A stretch of DNA of 64,000 bases from Streptomyces brasiliensis (GCF_014647875.1 NZ_BMQA01000006.1:248001-312000); one strand, 5' to 3'. Shown: positions 29,530 through 38,950, counted from the first letter of the stretch. The notes: generated by a model from the letters alone, not told the origin. Program-made: numbers and translations.

Positions 29530-30342
29530 ATGCGCCAGTACTCTCCGGACCTGACCCCGCCGTGGAAGAAGCCCGAGCCCGTGCCGGAGGTCCCGGCCGA
29601 ACCCGGTCTGGTGGTGGAGGAGCCCGGCACCGGCTTCTGCGGCGCGGTGATCCGCTGCGAGGCCGGCACGGTCACCCTGGAGGACCGCTTCGGCAAGCAC
29701 CGGGTGTTCCCGCTCGAGCCACGTGGCTTCCTGCTGGAGGGCCGCGCGGTCACGCTCGTACGCCCGTCGTCGGGTGCTCCGCCACGACCGGCCCGCACGG
29801 CCTCCGGCTCGGTCGCCGTCCCCGGCGCCCGCGCGCGCGTGGCCCGCGCCGGACGCATCTACGTCGAGGGCCGGCACGACGCGGAACTGGTCGAGAAGGT
29901 GTGGGGCGACGACCTGCGCATCGAGGGCGTGGTGGTGGAGTACCTGGAGGGCGTGGACGACCTGCCCGCCATCGTGTCGTCCTTCGCGCCGGGTCCGGAC
30001 GCCCGGCTGGGCGTCCTGGTGGACCACCTGGTGCCGGGCACGAAGGAGTGGCGGATCGCGCAGTCGGTGACGAGCGGACACGCGCTGGTGGTCGGCCATC
30101 CGTACATCGACATCTGGGAGGCGGTGAAGCCGTCGTCCCTGGGGATCGCGGGGTGGCCGCGTGTGCCTCGCGGCCAGGACTGGAAGACGGGGGTGTGCCG
30201 GACGCTGGGATGGCCGGAAAACACCGGTGCGGCCTGGCAGGGGATCCTGGCGCGGGTGCGGTCCTACAAGGACTTGGAGCCGGAACTGCTGGGGAGGGTG
30301 GAGGAGCTGATCGACTTCGTCACGGGTAGCGGTGAGGCCTGA
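29530..30342 (+). CDS. DUF3097 family protein
   Basis: A 270-residue actinobacterial protein of the DUF3097 family, recognised from MRQYSPDLTPPWKKPEP and the core VARAGRIYVEGRHDAELVEKVWG, YLEGVDDLP and LVDHLVPGTKEWRIA. The core resembles a Toprim-like nucleotide or metal-binding fold with conserved acidic residues (E in VEGRHD, D in VDHLV), but activity is not known. ATG at 29530. Its last 23 nt overlap the 3' end of the convergent Uma2 gene, which suggests that the latter arrived or was extended later. Confidence 0.85.
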   Translation: MRQYSPDLTPPWKKPEPVPEVPAEPGLVVEEPGTGFCGAVIRCEAGTVTLEDRFGKHRVFPLEPRGFLLEGRAVTLVRPSSGAPPRPARTASGSVAVPGARARVARAGRIYVEGRHDAELVEKVWGDDLRIEGVVVEYLEGVDDLPAIVSSFAPGPDARLGVLVDHLVPGTKEWRIAQSVTSGHALVVGHPYIDIWEAVKPSSLGIAGWPRVPRGQDWKTGVCRTLGWPENTGAAWQGILARVRSYKDLEPELLGRVEELIDFVTGSGEA

Positions 30343-30916
30343 CGCCGGCGAACGTTCCGAATTCACTCGTATCCAGTTCGAGGCCCAGAATCTCCAGCGG
30401 CAGCGAATTGCCGAACTTGGTGATCTCCTGGCTCAGATAGTCGGCGTCCTCACCATCACCCGCTGGCTTCGTCAGCAGGACACACTTCGCCATGATCGGG
30501 TCGAGGACGAGGTATGCAGGCACTCTTCCCGCCGCGTAGATCGACCGTTTGACCACGTAGTCCTGGTGGACGCTGGACTTGGACGAGACCTCGACGACCA
30601 TCGTGACCAGTCGGCACGGCAACGGGCGCCCCGACCCGGGCACGACGTCGCGTTCCACGACCACCAAGTCCGGCACCGGCTCGCTGGCCTCGCCGACGAT
30701 GTCGACGTCCATGGTCTGGAGTCGGGCAAAGTACTGCCGCGGGATCTGGTCCTGCACATCGGCGACGATCAGGTTGTGCACGATGTCAGGACTGGCCGTC
30801 ATCACGACTACCCCACGGAGAAGCTCGGCCTTGACCCCCTCGGGAGGCTCGAACTCCTCGAAGTACTTGGTCATCCCGCGCTCGTCCACAGCGGTCAGCT
30901 CCGTGGCCCTCCACAT
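30320..30916 (-). CDS. Uma2 family (DUF820) restriction endonuclease-like protein
   Basis: A Uma2-type PD-(D/E)XK fold protein. The family core is visible as VKAELLRGVVVMTASPD, then VPDLVVVERDVVP and LVTMVVEVSSKSSVHQDYVVKRSIYAAGRVPAYLVLDP, with the D..EVSSKS active-site spacing. These genes are abundant in cyanobacteria and Streptomyces and their role is unclear. The frame opens with ATG at 30916, but a GTG at 30889 (VDERGMTKYFEEFE) has a better-spaced GGAG. Codon use and GC content are less extreme than in its neighbours, and its 3' end runs 23 nt into the convergent DUF3097 gene. Both fit later acquisition. Confidence 0.8.
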   Translation of the reverse strand: MWRATELTAVDERGMTKYFEEFEPPEGVKAELLRGVVVMTASPDIVHNLIVADVQDQIPRQYFARLQTMDVDIVGEASEPVPDLVVVERDVVPGSGRPLPCRLVTMVVEVSSKSSVHQDYVVKRSIYAAGRVPAYLVLDPIMAKCVLLTKPAGDGEDADYLSQEITKFGNSLPLEILGLELDTSEFGTFAGVRPHRYP

Positions 30917-30998
30917 CCGCCGCGTACTTTTGGCGGCAGCCTGTGAACCAGGTTAGGGACCGAACCGGCGCTCCGCAGTGATTCACTCCGCCGGGTGA

Positions 30999-32240
30999 TC
31001 AGTCGACCAGGTCCCTGACCACCGCGTCCGCCAGCAGCCGCCCGCGCAGGGTCAGCACCGCACGTCCCTCGCCGTAAGGGCCGGTCTCCAGCAGGCCCTC
31101 CCCCAGGGCACGGCGGGAGGCGGCGAGGCCGGCGGGGTGCAGCAGGTCCAGCGGGGCACCTTCCCGCAGCCGCAGCTCCAGCAGGATCCGCTCCACCCGC
31201 CGGTCCTCCCCCAAGAGGAGTTCGCGGCCCGCGCCCGGTGTTCGGCCCGACGCCAGCGCCGCCGCGTACGCCCCCGGGTGCTTCACGTTCCACCAGCGCA
31301 CCCCGCCCACGTGGGAGTGGGCGCCCGGGCCCGCGCCCCACCAGTCCGCGCCTCGCCAGTACAGCTCGTTGTGTAGGCAGCGGGCGGCTTCGGAGGTGGC
31401 CCAGTTGGAGACCTCGTACCAGTCGAAGCCCGCCGCCGACAGCACTTCCTCCGCGATCAGGTAGCGGTCCGCGTGGACGTCGTCGTCCGTCATCGGGATC
31501 TCGCCCCGGCGGATGCGGCGCGCGAGCTGTGTGCCCTCCTCGACGATCAGGGCGTACGCCGAGATGTGGTCCGGTCCCGCGCCGAGCGCGGCGTCCAGGG
31601 AGGCGCGCCAGTCGTCGTCCGACTCGCCGGGCGTGCCGTAGATCAGGTCCAGGTTCACGTGCTCGAAGCCCGCTGCCCGTGCCTCCGCCACGCACGCCTG
31701 CGGGCGCCCCGGGGTGTGGGTGCGGTCGAGCACGCGCAGCACGTGCTGCCGCGCGCTCTGCATGCCGAAGGAGACCCGGTTGAAGCCGCCCTCCCGCAGC
31801 GCCGCCAGATACGCCGGGTCGACCGACTCCGGGTTGGCCTCCGTCGTGACCTCCGCGTCCGCCGCCAGGCCGAACTCGTCGCGGATCGCGCCCAGCATCC
31901 GTACGAGGTCGGCGGCGGCCAGCAGCGTCGGCGTCCCGCCCCCGACGAAGACCGTGCGGACCTCGCGCGGGTCGTCGCCGAGCACCTTGCGGGCCAGCCG
32001 GATCTCGTCGATCAGGGTGTCCGCGTAGTTGTCCCGGGAGGCGAGGACGCCGCCGGTGCCGCGCAGCTCCGTGGCGGTGTATGTGTTGAAGTCGCAGTAA
32101 CCGCAGCGGGTCGCGCAGTACGGGACGTGGAGGTAGAAGCCGAGGGGGCGCCCGGCGGCCCCGGCGAGCGCGGACGCGGGCAGCGCGCCGTCGGCGGGGA
32201 CGGGCTCGCCGTCGGGGAGTGCGGAAGGCATGTCCTCCAT
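30999..32240 (-). CDS. hemW: HemW-like radical SAM protein (coproporphyrinogen oxidase family)
   Basis: A 413-residue radical SAM enzyme of the HemN/HemW family. The iron-sulfur motif CATRCGYC lies near residue 43, followed by FNTYT. GGGTPTLL and the HemN C-terminal domain are present. HemW proteins are heme chaperones and generally do not oxidise coproporphyrinogen. The YLHVPYCATRCGYCDFNTY style and the absence of the extra HemN N-terminal region favour HemW. The start is ATG 32240 or 32231. In many bacteria it lies next to lepA and hrcA as here, though several genes intervene. Confidence 0.9.
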   Translation of the reverse strand: MEDMPSALPDGEPVPADGALPASALAGAAGRPLGFYLHVPYCATRCGYCDFNTYTATELRGTGGVLASRDNYADTLIDEIRLARKVLGDDPREVRTVFVGGGTPTLLAAADLVRMLGAIRDEFGLAADAEVTTEANPESVDPAYLAALREGGFNRVSFGMQSARQHVLRVLDRTHTPGRPQACVAEARAAGFEHVNLDLIYGTPGESDDDWRASLDAALGAGPDHISAYALIVEEGTQLARRIRRGEIPMTDDDVHADRYLIAEEVLSAAGFDWYEVSNWATSEAARCLHNELYWRGADWWGAGPGAHSHVGGVRWWNVKHPGAYAAALASGRTPGAGRELLLGEDRRVERILLELRLREGAPLDLLHPAGLAASRRALGEGLLETGPYGEGRAVLTLRGRLLADAVVRDLVD

Positions 32241-32258
32241 TGTCCCGCACGGACGGGC

Positions 32259-34274
32259 CTAGTCGGCCTGGAGCACCAGCAGCGCCAGGTCGTCCTCGGG
32301 CGGCAGACCGCCGAACTCGTGCACCAGTCGCCTGATCCGTTCCGCGATCAGATCGGCGCTCAGCCCCGCGCACCCGGAGAGCGCCTGCGCCAGCCCGTCG
32401 CCGTCGTCGAACTGGCGGGAGCCGGAGCGGCGCTCGGTGACCCCGTCGGTGACGCACAACAGGCTCTCGCCCGAGCGCAGGTCGATGGTCTCGGCGGTGT
32501 ACGTGGCGTCCTCGACGACCCCGAGAAGCGTCTGGGGCTGCGCGGCGGTACGGACCTCGCCGTCGGAGCCCAGAAGAAGCGGCAGCGGGTGTCCCGCGGA
32601 GGCGAGGGTGCAGCGGACGCCGCCCGCGAAGGGGACCAGTTCGCCGTAGAGGAGGGACAGGAAGCGGGTCTGGTCCGCGGACGCGACGGCCCGGCCGCCG
32701 GCGGCCACCAGGGCACGGGCCGCCGCGTCGGCGGCCTCGGTCGCGTCGTCGAGGAGGAGCTGGTTGAGGCGGTCGAGGACGTCGGCGACGCGATACCCCT
32801 CCCGGGCGAGCAGCCGCAGCCAGGGCCGGGCCAGGCCGATCACGACCGCCGCTTCCGGCCCCTTGCCCTGCACGTCGCCGACGGCGAAGCACCAGCGGCC
32901 GTCGCCCGCCGGGAACAGGTCGTAGAAGTCGCCGCTCGGGCCGCCCTTGTCGCACGGCTCGTAGACGAGCGCGCTGCTCAGTCCCGGGATCTGGGCGACG
33001 GCTCCGGGCAGCAGCCCGCGCTGCAGGACGGCGCTGATGGTGGCCTGGCGGGCGTACCGGCGGGCCGCGCCGATCGCGAGCGCGACACGGCGGCCGAGGT
33101 CCTCGACGAGCCCGGTGATCTCGTCGGGAAAGCGCGGCAGCCCGCACCGCCCGATGACCAGGGTGCCCAGCGGCCGGCCGCCCGCGATCAGCCGGTAGGC
33201 GAGGGCGGCGCCCTCGGTGCCGTGCGGGCCGAGCGCCTCACCGGGCCACGGGTACGGCTCCGGCCCGGACCGCCCCCACTCCCGGCTGCGCTCGAACGGG
33301 GGGACCCCCATGTCGCCGTCCCGCGGTCGCGGCGGCTCCTTCTCCAGGGCCCGGCGCAGTTCCTCGATGCGGTTCTCGCTCTCGTGCCAGACCCGGGCGA
33401 GCCGCGGCCCGGCCGCGGCGGTGCCGTCGGTCCAGCCTCCCCCACTTCCGGCTCCGCTCCAGCGGGGGGACCCCCATCGCAGGGTCGACTCGTCCTCCAG
33501 CCATACGGCACACCAGTCGGCGAGGCGCGGCACGATCAGCTGTCCGGTGAGCGCGGCGACCAGGTTCTCGTCGAGCTGTCCGGCGAGCAGGTCGGAGGCC
33601 TCGGCGAGGAAGGACAGCGCGCCCCGGCCGAGCCAGTCCCGGTCCCGCTCGGCGCGCTTGGCCCCCGGCGCGAGATTCTCGGCGACCTTCAGCTCACGTC
33701 CCAGCCCGCGCTCCCCGCCGTACCCGCCCGCCTCCGTCCCCTCCTCGGCGGGCAGCCGCGCCCACACCGTCTTGGCGCCCGTGCGGTAGGTGACGCCCCA
33801 GGCCTCGGCGAGGGAGGCTACGAGGCGCAGCCCGCGACCGAACTCCGGTGTCTCGTACGGCGATTCGGCGGCGCTGTCGCGCGGCGCGCGGGACGGGTGG
33901 TGATCGGTGACCTCGACGGTGAGGGCGCCGGTGCCGGGCTCGATGCGGCAGACCAGCTCGAGGTCGGTACCGGCGTGCACGACGGCGTTGGTGACGAGTT
34001 CGCTGACGGTCACCATGACGTCGTCGGCGAGCCGCGCGGAGCCGACGAGCCCGAGGTCCGTCCACTCGGCCAGCGCGCTGCGCACGAGGGCACGCGCGGA
34101 ACCCGGCGCGAGGGGGCTCCCCGGCAGGGTCGCGCACATCTCCGCACGCTCCCCCTCGCCACGGTGCGCGGGCGCGTCGCAGACCACGGGAACGGTCTCC
34201 CGCTGCGTGGGTATGGCCCCCATGGCCGGCTCCCGGAGCACTTCGGACGAATACCTCTCGGTCGATGCCGACAT
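32259..34274 (-). CDS. HATPase-GAF-SpoIIE phosphatase (RsbU-type regulator)
   Basis: A 671-residue regulator of the partner-switching class. An anti-sigma-kinase-like HATPase (about 55-175, N-box SELVTNAVVHAGTDL, GRGLRLVASLAEAWG) is followed by a GAF-like sensor (about 205-425) and a C-terminal SpoIIE/PP2C phosphatase (about 440-670, GDFYDLFPAGDGRWCFAVGDVQGKG and LLCVTDGVTERR). Having kinase-like and phosphatase modules in one chain suggests it can both phosphorylate and dephosphorylate an anti-anti-sigma protein. Two copies of a short repeat are inserted in frame in the GAF region. Partner proteins are not nearby. Confidence 0.88.
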   Translation of the reverse strand: MSASTERYSSEVLREPAMGAIPTQRETVPVVCDAPAHRGEGERAEMCATLPGSPLAPGSARALVRSALAEWTDLGLVGSARLADDVMVTVSELVTNAVVHAGTDLELVCRIEPGTGALTVEVTDHHPSRAPRDSAAESPYETPEFGRGLRLVASLAEAWGVTYRTGAKTVWARLPAEEGTEAGGYGGERGLGRELKVAENLAPGAKRAERDRDWLGRGALSFLAEASDLLAGQLDENLVAALTGQLIVPRLADWCAVWLEDESTLRWGSPRWSGAGSGGGWTDGTAAAGPRLARVWHESENRIEELRRALEKEPPRPRDGDMGVPPFERSREWGRSGPEPYPWPGEALGPHGTEGAALAYRLIAGGRPLGTLVIGRCGLPRFPDEITGLVEDLGRRVALAIGAARRYARQATISAVLQRGLLPGAVAQIPGLSSALVYEPCDKGGPSGDFYDLFPAGDGRWCFAVGDVQGKGPEAAVVIGLARPWLRLLAREGYRVADVLDRLNQLLLDDATEAADAAARALVAAGGRAVASADQTRFLSLLYGELVPFAGGVRCTLASAGHPLPLLLGSDGEVRTAAQPQTLLGVVEDATYTAETIDLRSGESLLCVTDGVTERRSGSRQFDDGDGLAQALSGCAGLSADLIAERIRRLVHEFGGLPPEDDLALLVLQAD
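33270..33312. repeat. Short GC-rich repeat in frame in the SpoIIE-type gene (copy B)
   Basis: Starts CCGCCCCCACTCCCGGCTGC and ends ACGGGGGGACCCCCATG. Same plan as the copy at 33436 and the one in the tricorn gene. Read on the gene strand it encodes MGVPPFERSREWGR. The C-rich and G-rich ends can pair. Confidence 0.6.
33436..33479. repeat. Short GC-rich repeat in frame in the SpoIIE-type gene (copy C)
   Basis: Starts CCTCCCCCACTTCCGGCTCC and ends GCGGGGGGACCCCCATCG. It differs from copy B at only a few positions and is 166 nt from it in the same orientation. It encodes the Gly/Ser-rich stretch WGSPRWSGAGSGGG. Confidence 0.6.
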
Positions 34275-34417
34275 GGTGACAGAACGAACGCGCCCATAAG
34301 CACCGAGTTACCGAAGTGGGCCGCCAAACGAGAGAACAGTGCTACGCGCGTGCTCGAACTCGGACAGAAACCGGCCCGGCTCCGAGCAACCGAACACCAC
34401 CGCGCCGCGGACACACG

Positions 34418-34452
34418 ACGGCCCCGGAACGCCGTGGGTGTTCCGGGGCCGT
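34418..34452 (-). terminator. Strong hairpin downstream of the acyl-CoA synthetase gene
   Basis: ACGGCCCCGGAAC (34418-34430) pairs perfectly with GTTCCGGGGCCGT (34440-34452) around a 9-nt loop. It begins 8 nt after the synthetase stop on the minus strand. No U tract. The rest of 34275-34459 holds the promoter region of the SpoIIE-type gene. Confidence 0.75.
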
Positions 34453-34459
34453 GCGGTCG

Positions 34460-36334
34460 TCACGCCTCGCGTGTCCCCGCGTACATCTCGTCGATCAGGG
34501 ACTTGTACTCGCGCTCCACCACCGGCCGCTTCAGCTTCAGGCTCGGGGTGATCTCGCCGTGTTCGACGTCGAGGTCGCGCGGGAGCAGACGGAACTTCTT
34601 GATGGTCTGCCAGCGCTGCAGGCCCGCGTTGAGTTCGGTGACGTACCCCTCGATGAGGGCGACGGTCGCCGGTGCGGCGACCACCTCGGCGTACGACTTG
34701 CCGCCCAGGCCGTTCTCCTTCGCCCACTCCAGGATCGAGGGCTCGTCGAGGGCGATGAGGGCGGTGCAGAAGTTCCGGTCGGCGCCGTGCACCAGGATGT
34801 TGGAGACGTACGGGCACACGGCCTTGAACTGGCCCTCGACCTCGGCCGGCGCGATGTACTTGCCGCCGGACGTCTTGATGAGGTCCTTCTTGCGGTCGGT
34901 GATGCGCAGATAGCCGTCGGGTGACAGCTCGCCGATGTCGCCGGTGTGGAACCAGCCGTCCTGCTCCAGGACCTCGGCGGTCTTCTCGGGCAGCTTGTGG
35001 TAGCCCTGCATGATGCCGGGGCCGCGCAGCAGGATCTCGCCGTCGTCCGCGATGCGCACCTCGCAGCCGGGCAGCGGCTTGCCGACCGTGCCGGTGCGGT
35101 AGGCCTCGCCGGGGTTGACGAAGGACGCCGCGGCGGACTCGGTGAGGCCGTAGCCCTCCAGGATGTGGATGCCGGCGCCGGAGAAGAAGTAGCCGATCTC
35201 GGGCGCGAGCGCGGCCGAGCCGGAGACGCAGGCGCGAAGATTGCCGCCGAAGGCCTCGCGGATCTTGGCGTAGACGAGCGCGTCGGCGACCTTGTGCTTG
35301 GCGGACAGGCCGAACGGCACGGTCGCGGCGCCGGTGCGGCGGAAGTTGTCCTGGCCGACCTTGGCGTACTCGCGGGCGACCTCGGCGGCCCACTGGAAGA
35401 TCTTGTACTTGGCGGCGCCGCCCGCGCGGGCCTTGGCCGCGACCCCGTTGTAGACCTTCTCGAAGATACGCGGCACGGCCGCCATGTACGTCGGCTGCAC
35501 GACCGGCAGATTCTCGATGATCTTGTCGACGCGGCCGTCCACGGCGGTGACGTGACCGACCTCGATCTGGCCGGAGGTGAGCACCTTGCCGAAGACGTGC
35601 GCGAGCGGCAGCCACAAGTACTGCACGTCCTCGGCGCTGATCAGCCCGGTCCCGGCGATCGCCTTCGCCATGTACGACCAGCTGTCGTGCGCCAGGCGCA
35701 CGCCCTTGGGGCGGCCGGTGGTGCCGGAGGTGTAGATCAGGGTTGCGAGCTGGTCCTTGGTGATCGCCGCCACCCGGTCCTTGATCAGCTCGGGGTTCTT
35801 CTCCAGGTGGGCGGCGCCGCGCTGCTCCAGCTCGGCGAGGGAGAGCACGTCGCCGCCGGTCTGCACGCCGGTCGCGTCGATCACGACGACATGGGTGAGG
35901 TCGGGCAGCTCGGTGCGCCTCTCCTGCGCCTTGGCGAGCTGAGCCGCGTCCTCGGCGATCAGCACCCGGCTCTCGGAGTCGGAGAGGATGAACGCCGCCT
36001 CGTCCGCGTTGGTCTGCGGATAAACGGTCGTCGTGGCCGCGCCCGCGCACATGATGCCGAGGTCGGCGAGGACCCACTCGACGCGGGTCGAGGAGGCCAG
36101 GGCGACGCGCTGCTCGGGCTGCACACCCAGTTCGATGAGGCCCGCCGCGATCGCGAAGACCTGTTCGGCCGCCTGCCCCCAGCTGAGCGACTTCCAGTCG
36201 TCGGGGCCCGCGCCCGCTGCCGGGGGCACGGGGTAGCGGTAGGCCTCGGCGTCCGGTGTGGCCGCGACGCGGTCCAGGAAGAGGGCCGCCACGGACGGCG
36301 GACGGTTCTCGATCAGGGTCTGTGTGTCGCTCAC
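34460..36334 (-). CDS. Long-chain fatty acid-CoA ligase
   Basis: A 624-residue ANL-superfamily enzyme that activates long-chain fatty acids to acyl-CoA. Motifs are the P-loop YTSGTTGRPKGVRL, the A5 motif EGYGLTESAAA, GWFHTGDIGELSPDGYLRITDRKKDLIKTSGGKYIAP, and the catalytic lysine near the C-terminus in EITPSLKLKR. GTG at 36334 (VSDTQTLIENRPPS) is chosen because GGAGG sits 6 nt upstream. The longer frame is not coding-like. An AT-richer region with a palindrome (36415-36424) precedes it and may bind a fatty-acid-responsive repressor. Confidence 0.93.
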   Translation of the reverse strand: MSDTQTLIENRPPSVAALFLDRVAATPDAEAYRYPVPPAAGAGPDDWKSLSWGQAAEQVFAIAAGLIELGVQPEQRVALASSTRVEWVLADLGIMCAGAATTTVYPQTNADEAAFILSDSESRVLIAEDAAQLAKAQERRTELPDLTHVVVIDATGVQTGGDVLSLAELEQRGAAHLEKNPELIKDRVAAITKDQLATLIYTSGTTGRPKGVRLAHDSWSYMAKAIAGTGLISAEDVQYLWLPLAHVFGKVLTSGQIEVGHVTAVDGRVDKIIENLPVVQPTYMAAVPRIFEKVYNGVAAKARAGGAAKYKIFQWAAEVAREYAKVGQDNFRRTGAATVPFGLSAKHKVADALVYAKIREAFGGNLRACVSGSAALAPEIGYFFSGAGIHILEGYGLTESAAASFVNPGEAYRTGTVGKPLPGCEVRIADDGEILLRGPGIMQGYHKLPEKTAEVLEQDGWFHTGDIGELSPDGYLRITDRKKDLIKTSGGKYIAPAEVEGQFKAVCPYVSNILVHGADRNFCTALIALDEPSILEWAKENGLGGKSYAEVVAAPATVALIEGYVTELNAGLQRWQTIKKFRLLPRDLDVEHGEITPSLKLKRPVVEREYKSLIDEMYAGTREA

Positions 36335-36414
36335 GACATCCTCCGGGGCCCGCGGCAGTGCGGCTGGCTCAGTGCGGCTGGGTTTACTCACGGTATGGCT
36401 CGAGCTGTTGTTTA

Positions 36415-36424
36415 ACTCGCGAGT
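36415..36424. promoter_or_regulatory. Palindrome in the fadD-like promoter region
   Basis: ACTCGCGAGT is a perfect 10-bp palindrome inside the near-symmetric TTAACTCGCGAGTAA, 81 nt upstream of the synthetase GTG. It lies in one of the most AT-rich stretches here (36380-36440). Fatty-acid genes in actinobacteria are often under TetR-family repressors with such sites. Binding is inferred. Confidence 0.4.
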
Positions 36425-36519
36425 AACTATCGAGCAGGGATCAGAGTAGAGCCCGCCCCGCCGGCGCGTAAGGGGCTGCGGCCTGTCACTTCCTACAGAG
36501 AGCGACCGGCCGCATGCAC

Positions 36520-36554
36520 AAGGGCCCGCCGCACTTTCGTACGACGGACCCCTT
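36520..36554 (-). terminator. Hairpin downstream of lepA
   Basis: AAGGGCCCGCCG (36520-36531) can pair, with a bulge and G-U pairs, with CGACGGACCCCTT (36542-36554). It starts 40 nt after the lepA stop on the minus strand. Imperfect but stable. Confidence 0.55.
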
Positions 36555-36593
36555 TGGCCCCGGTTTGCTTGGGTAACCCGGTGTAACCCGTGG

Positions 36594-38462
36594 TTACTTC
36601 TTGCTCTTGGCCGACCCCGCGCTGTCATCGCTGGACAACACGGCGATGAACGCCTCCTGCGGAACCTCCACGGAACCCACCATCTTCATCCGCTTCTTGC
36701 CTTCCTTCTGCTTCTCGAGCAGCTTCCGCTTGCGGGAGATGTCACCGCCGTAGCACTTGGCGAGGACGTCCTTGCGGATGGCGCGGATGGTCTCGCGGGC
36801 GATCACCCGGGAGCCGATGGCGGCCTGGACCGGCACCTCGAAGTTCTGCCGCGGGATCAGCTCCTTGAGCTTGGCGACGAGCCGCACGCCGTACGCGTAC
36901 GCCTGGTCCTTGTGCGTGATCGCCGAGAAGGCGTCGACCTTGTCGCCGTGCAGCAGGATGTCGACCTTGACGAGGCTCGAGGACTGCTCGCCCGTGGGCT
37001 CGTAGTCGAGGGAGGCGTAGCCGCGCGTCTTGGACTTCAGCTGGTCGAAGAAGTCGAACACGATCTCCGCGAGCGGGAGCGTGTAGCGGATCTCGACGCG
37101 GTCCTCGGAGAGGTAGTCCATGCCCAGCAGGGTGCCGCGCCGGGTCTGGCACAGCTCCATGATCGCGCCGATGAACTCGGTGGGCGCAAGGATCGTGGCC
37201 CGCACGACCGGCTCGTACACCTCGTCGATCTTGCCCTCGGGGAACTCGCTCGGGTTGGTGACGACGGCCTCGGTGCCGTCCTCCATGATCACGCGGTAGA
37301 CCACGTTGGGCGCCGTGGCGATCAGGTCGAGGCCGAACTCGCGCTCCAGCCGCTCACGGATCACGTCGAGGTGCAGCAGACCGAGGAAGCCGACACGGAA
37401 ACCGAAGCCGAGCGCCGCCGAGGTCTCCGGCTCGTAGACGAGCGCGGCGTCGTTGAGCTGGAGCTTGTCCAGGGCCTCGCGCAGCTCGGGGTAGTCGGAG
37501 CCGTCCAGCGGATACAGACCGGAGAAGACCATCGGCTTCGGGTCCTTGTAGCCACCGAGCGCCTCCGTGGCCCCCTTCTGCTGGCTGGTGACGGTGTCAC
37601 CGACCTTGGACTGGCGGACGTCCTTCACACCGGTGATGAGGTACCCCACCTCACCCACACCGAGGCCGTCGGCCGGGAGCATCTCGGGCGAGTTGGTCCC
37701 GATCTCCAGCAGCTCATGGGTGGCGCCGGTGGACATCATCCTGATGCGCTCACGCTTGTTGAGCTGCCCGTCGATGACACGGACGTACGTCACGACGCCC
37801 CGGTAGGAGTCGTACACCGAGTCGAAGATCATGGCGCGTGCAGGGGCGTCCGCGACGCCGACCGGGGCCGGGATCTGGTCGACGACCTTGTCGAGCAGCG
37901 CCTCGACGCCGAGCCCTGTCTTCGCGGAGACCTTGAGCACGTCGCCGGGCTCGCAGCCGACGAGGTTCGCCAGCTCTTCGGCGAACTTCTCGGGCTGCGC
38001 GGCCGGCAGGTCGATCTTGTTGAGCACCGGGATGATGGTGAGGTCGTTCTCCATCGCCAGATAGAGGTTGGCGAGGGTCTGGGCCTCGATGCCCTGGGCG
38101 GCGTCGACGAGGAGGATGGTCCCCTCGCAGGCGGCGAGCGACCGCGAGACCTCGTACGTGAAGTCGACGTGCCCCGGGGTGTCGATCATGTTGAGGATGT
38201 GCGTGTTGCCCGGGTCGTGGGTGGGAGCCCACGGCAAACGCACCGCCTGGGACTTGATCGTGATGCCACGCTCGCGCTCGATGTCCATGCGGTCGAGGTA
38301 CTGAGCGCGCATCTGCCGCTGCTCGACCACACCGGTCAGCTGGAGCATCCGGTCGGCGAGCGTGGACTTTCCGTGGTCGATGTGCGCGATGATGCAGAAA
38401 TTGCGGATCAGAGCCGGGTCGGTACGGCTCGGCTCGGGCACATTCTTAGGGGTCGCGGGCAC
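36594..38462 (-). CDS. lepA: Translation elongation factor 4 (LepA)
   Basis: A 622-residue translational GTPase that acts on stalled or initiating ribosomes. G1 is [10 protein letters not shown]3 DTPGH, G4 NKID. The LepA-specific C-terminal domain ends with [19 protein letters not shown] and [13 protein letters not shown] at 38462 ([16 protein letters not shown]) is preceded by AGGACC and gives the family length. The longer frame upstream is not conserved-looking. It is divergent from rpsT, an arrangement common in actinobacteria. Confidence 0.96.
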   Translation of the reverse strand: MPATPKNVPEPSRTDPALIRNFCIIAHIDHGKSTLADRMLQLTGVVEQRQMRAQYLDRMDIERERGITIKSQAVRLPWAPTHDPGNTHILNMIDTPGHVDFTYEVSRSLAACEGTILLVDAAQGIEAQTLANLYLAMENDLTIIPVLNKIDLPAAQPEKFAEELANLVGCEPGDVLKVSAKTGLGVEALLDKVVDQIPAPVGVADAPARAMIFDSVYDSYRGVVTYVRVIDGQLNKRERIRMMSTGATHELLEIGTNSPEMLPADGLGVGEVGYLITGVKDVRQSKVGDTVTSQQKGATEALGGYKDPKPMVFSGLYPLDGSDYPELREALDKLQLNDAALVYEPETSAALGFGFRVGFLGLLHLDVIRERLEREFGLDLIATAPNVVYRVIMEDGTEAVVTNPSEFPEGKIDEVYEPVVRATILAPTEFIGAIMELCQTRRGTLLGMDYLSEDRVEIRYTLPLAEIVFDFFDQLKSKTRGYASLDYEPTGEQSSSLVKVDILLHGDKVDAFSAITHKDQAYAYGVRLVAKLKELIPRQNFEVPVQAAIGSRVIARETIRAIRKDVLAKCYGGDISRKRKLLEKQKEGKKRMKMVGSVEVPQEAFIAVLSSDDSAGSAKSKK

Positions 38463-38683
38463 GCAGGGTCCTGTCTCTTGAGGCGCCTTATGCCTCGGGT
38501 CGGATCGATACGTAGCTTCCATGGTCCCACGGGCGGCGACCGGGAGCGGGTTTGGGCCGTCCGCCAAGCCGCTGGTAGTGTGGGGGGCTGTGTCTCAAGC
38601 CCTCTCAGCGCGAGGCACTTCTTCAAGAAATCATCGGCACGGGACCTTCGCGGCCCGGTGCCAGAACCTGAAAAGGCTCATTC

Positions 38684-38950
38684 GTGGCGAACATCAAGTC
38701 CCAGATCAAGCGGATCAAGACCAACGAGAAGGCGCGGCTGCGCAACAAGGCCGTCAAGTCCTCCCTGAAGACCGCGATCCGCAAGGCCCGTGAGGCCGCT
38801 GCCGCGGGTGACGCCGAGAAGGCCACCGAGTACCAGCGCGCTGCCGCGCGTCAGCTCGACAAGGCCGTCTCCAAGGGCGTCATCCACAAGAACCAGGCCG
38901 CCAACAAGAAGTCGGCGCTTGCTTCCAAGGTCGTGTCCCTCAAGGGCTGA
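38684..38950 (+). CDS. rpsT: 30S ribosomal protein S20
   Basis: An 88-residue primary 16S rRNA binder, Lys/Arg-rich and helical: [20 protein letters not shown] at the start, [16 protein letters not shown] near the end. Translation begins with GTG at 38684. S20 genes commonly start at a non-AUG codon (known for E. coli UUG), which is part of its autoregulation. It is monocistronic, followed by a strong terminator at 39068-39119, and divergent from lepA. Confidence 0.97.
   Translation: MANIKSQIKRIKTNEKARLRNKAVKSSLKTAIRKAREAAAAGDAEKATEYQRAAARQLDKAVSKGVIHKNQAANKKSALASKVVSLKG

Noticed and set aside
31473..34913. 1146-codon plus-strand ORF
   Set aside because: Antisense to hemW, the SpoIIE-type gene and the acyl-CoA ligase, all of which have clear domains.
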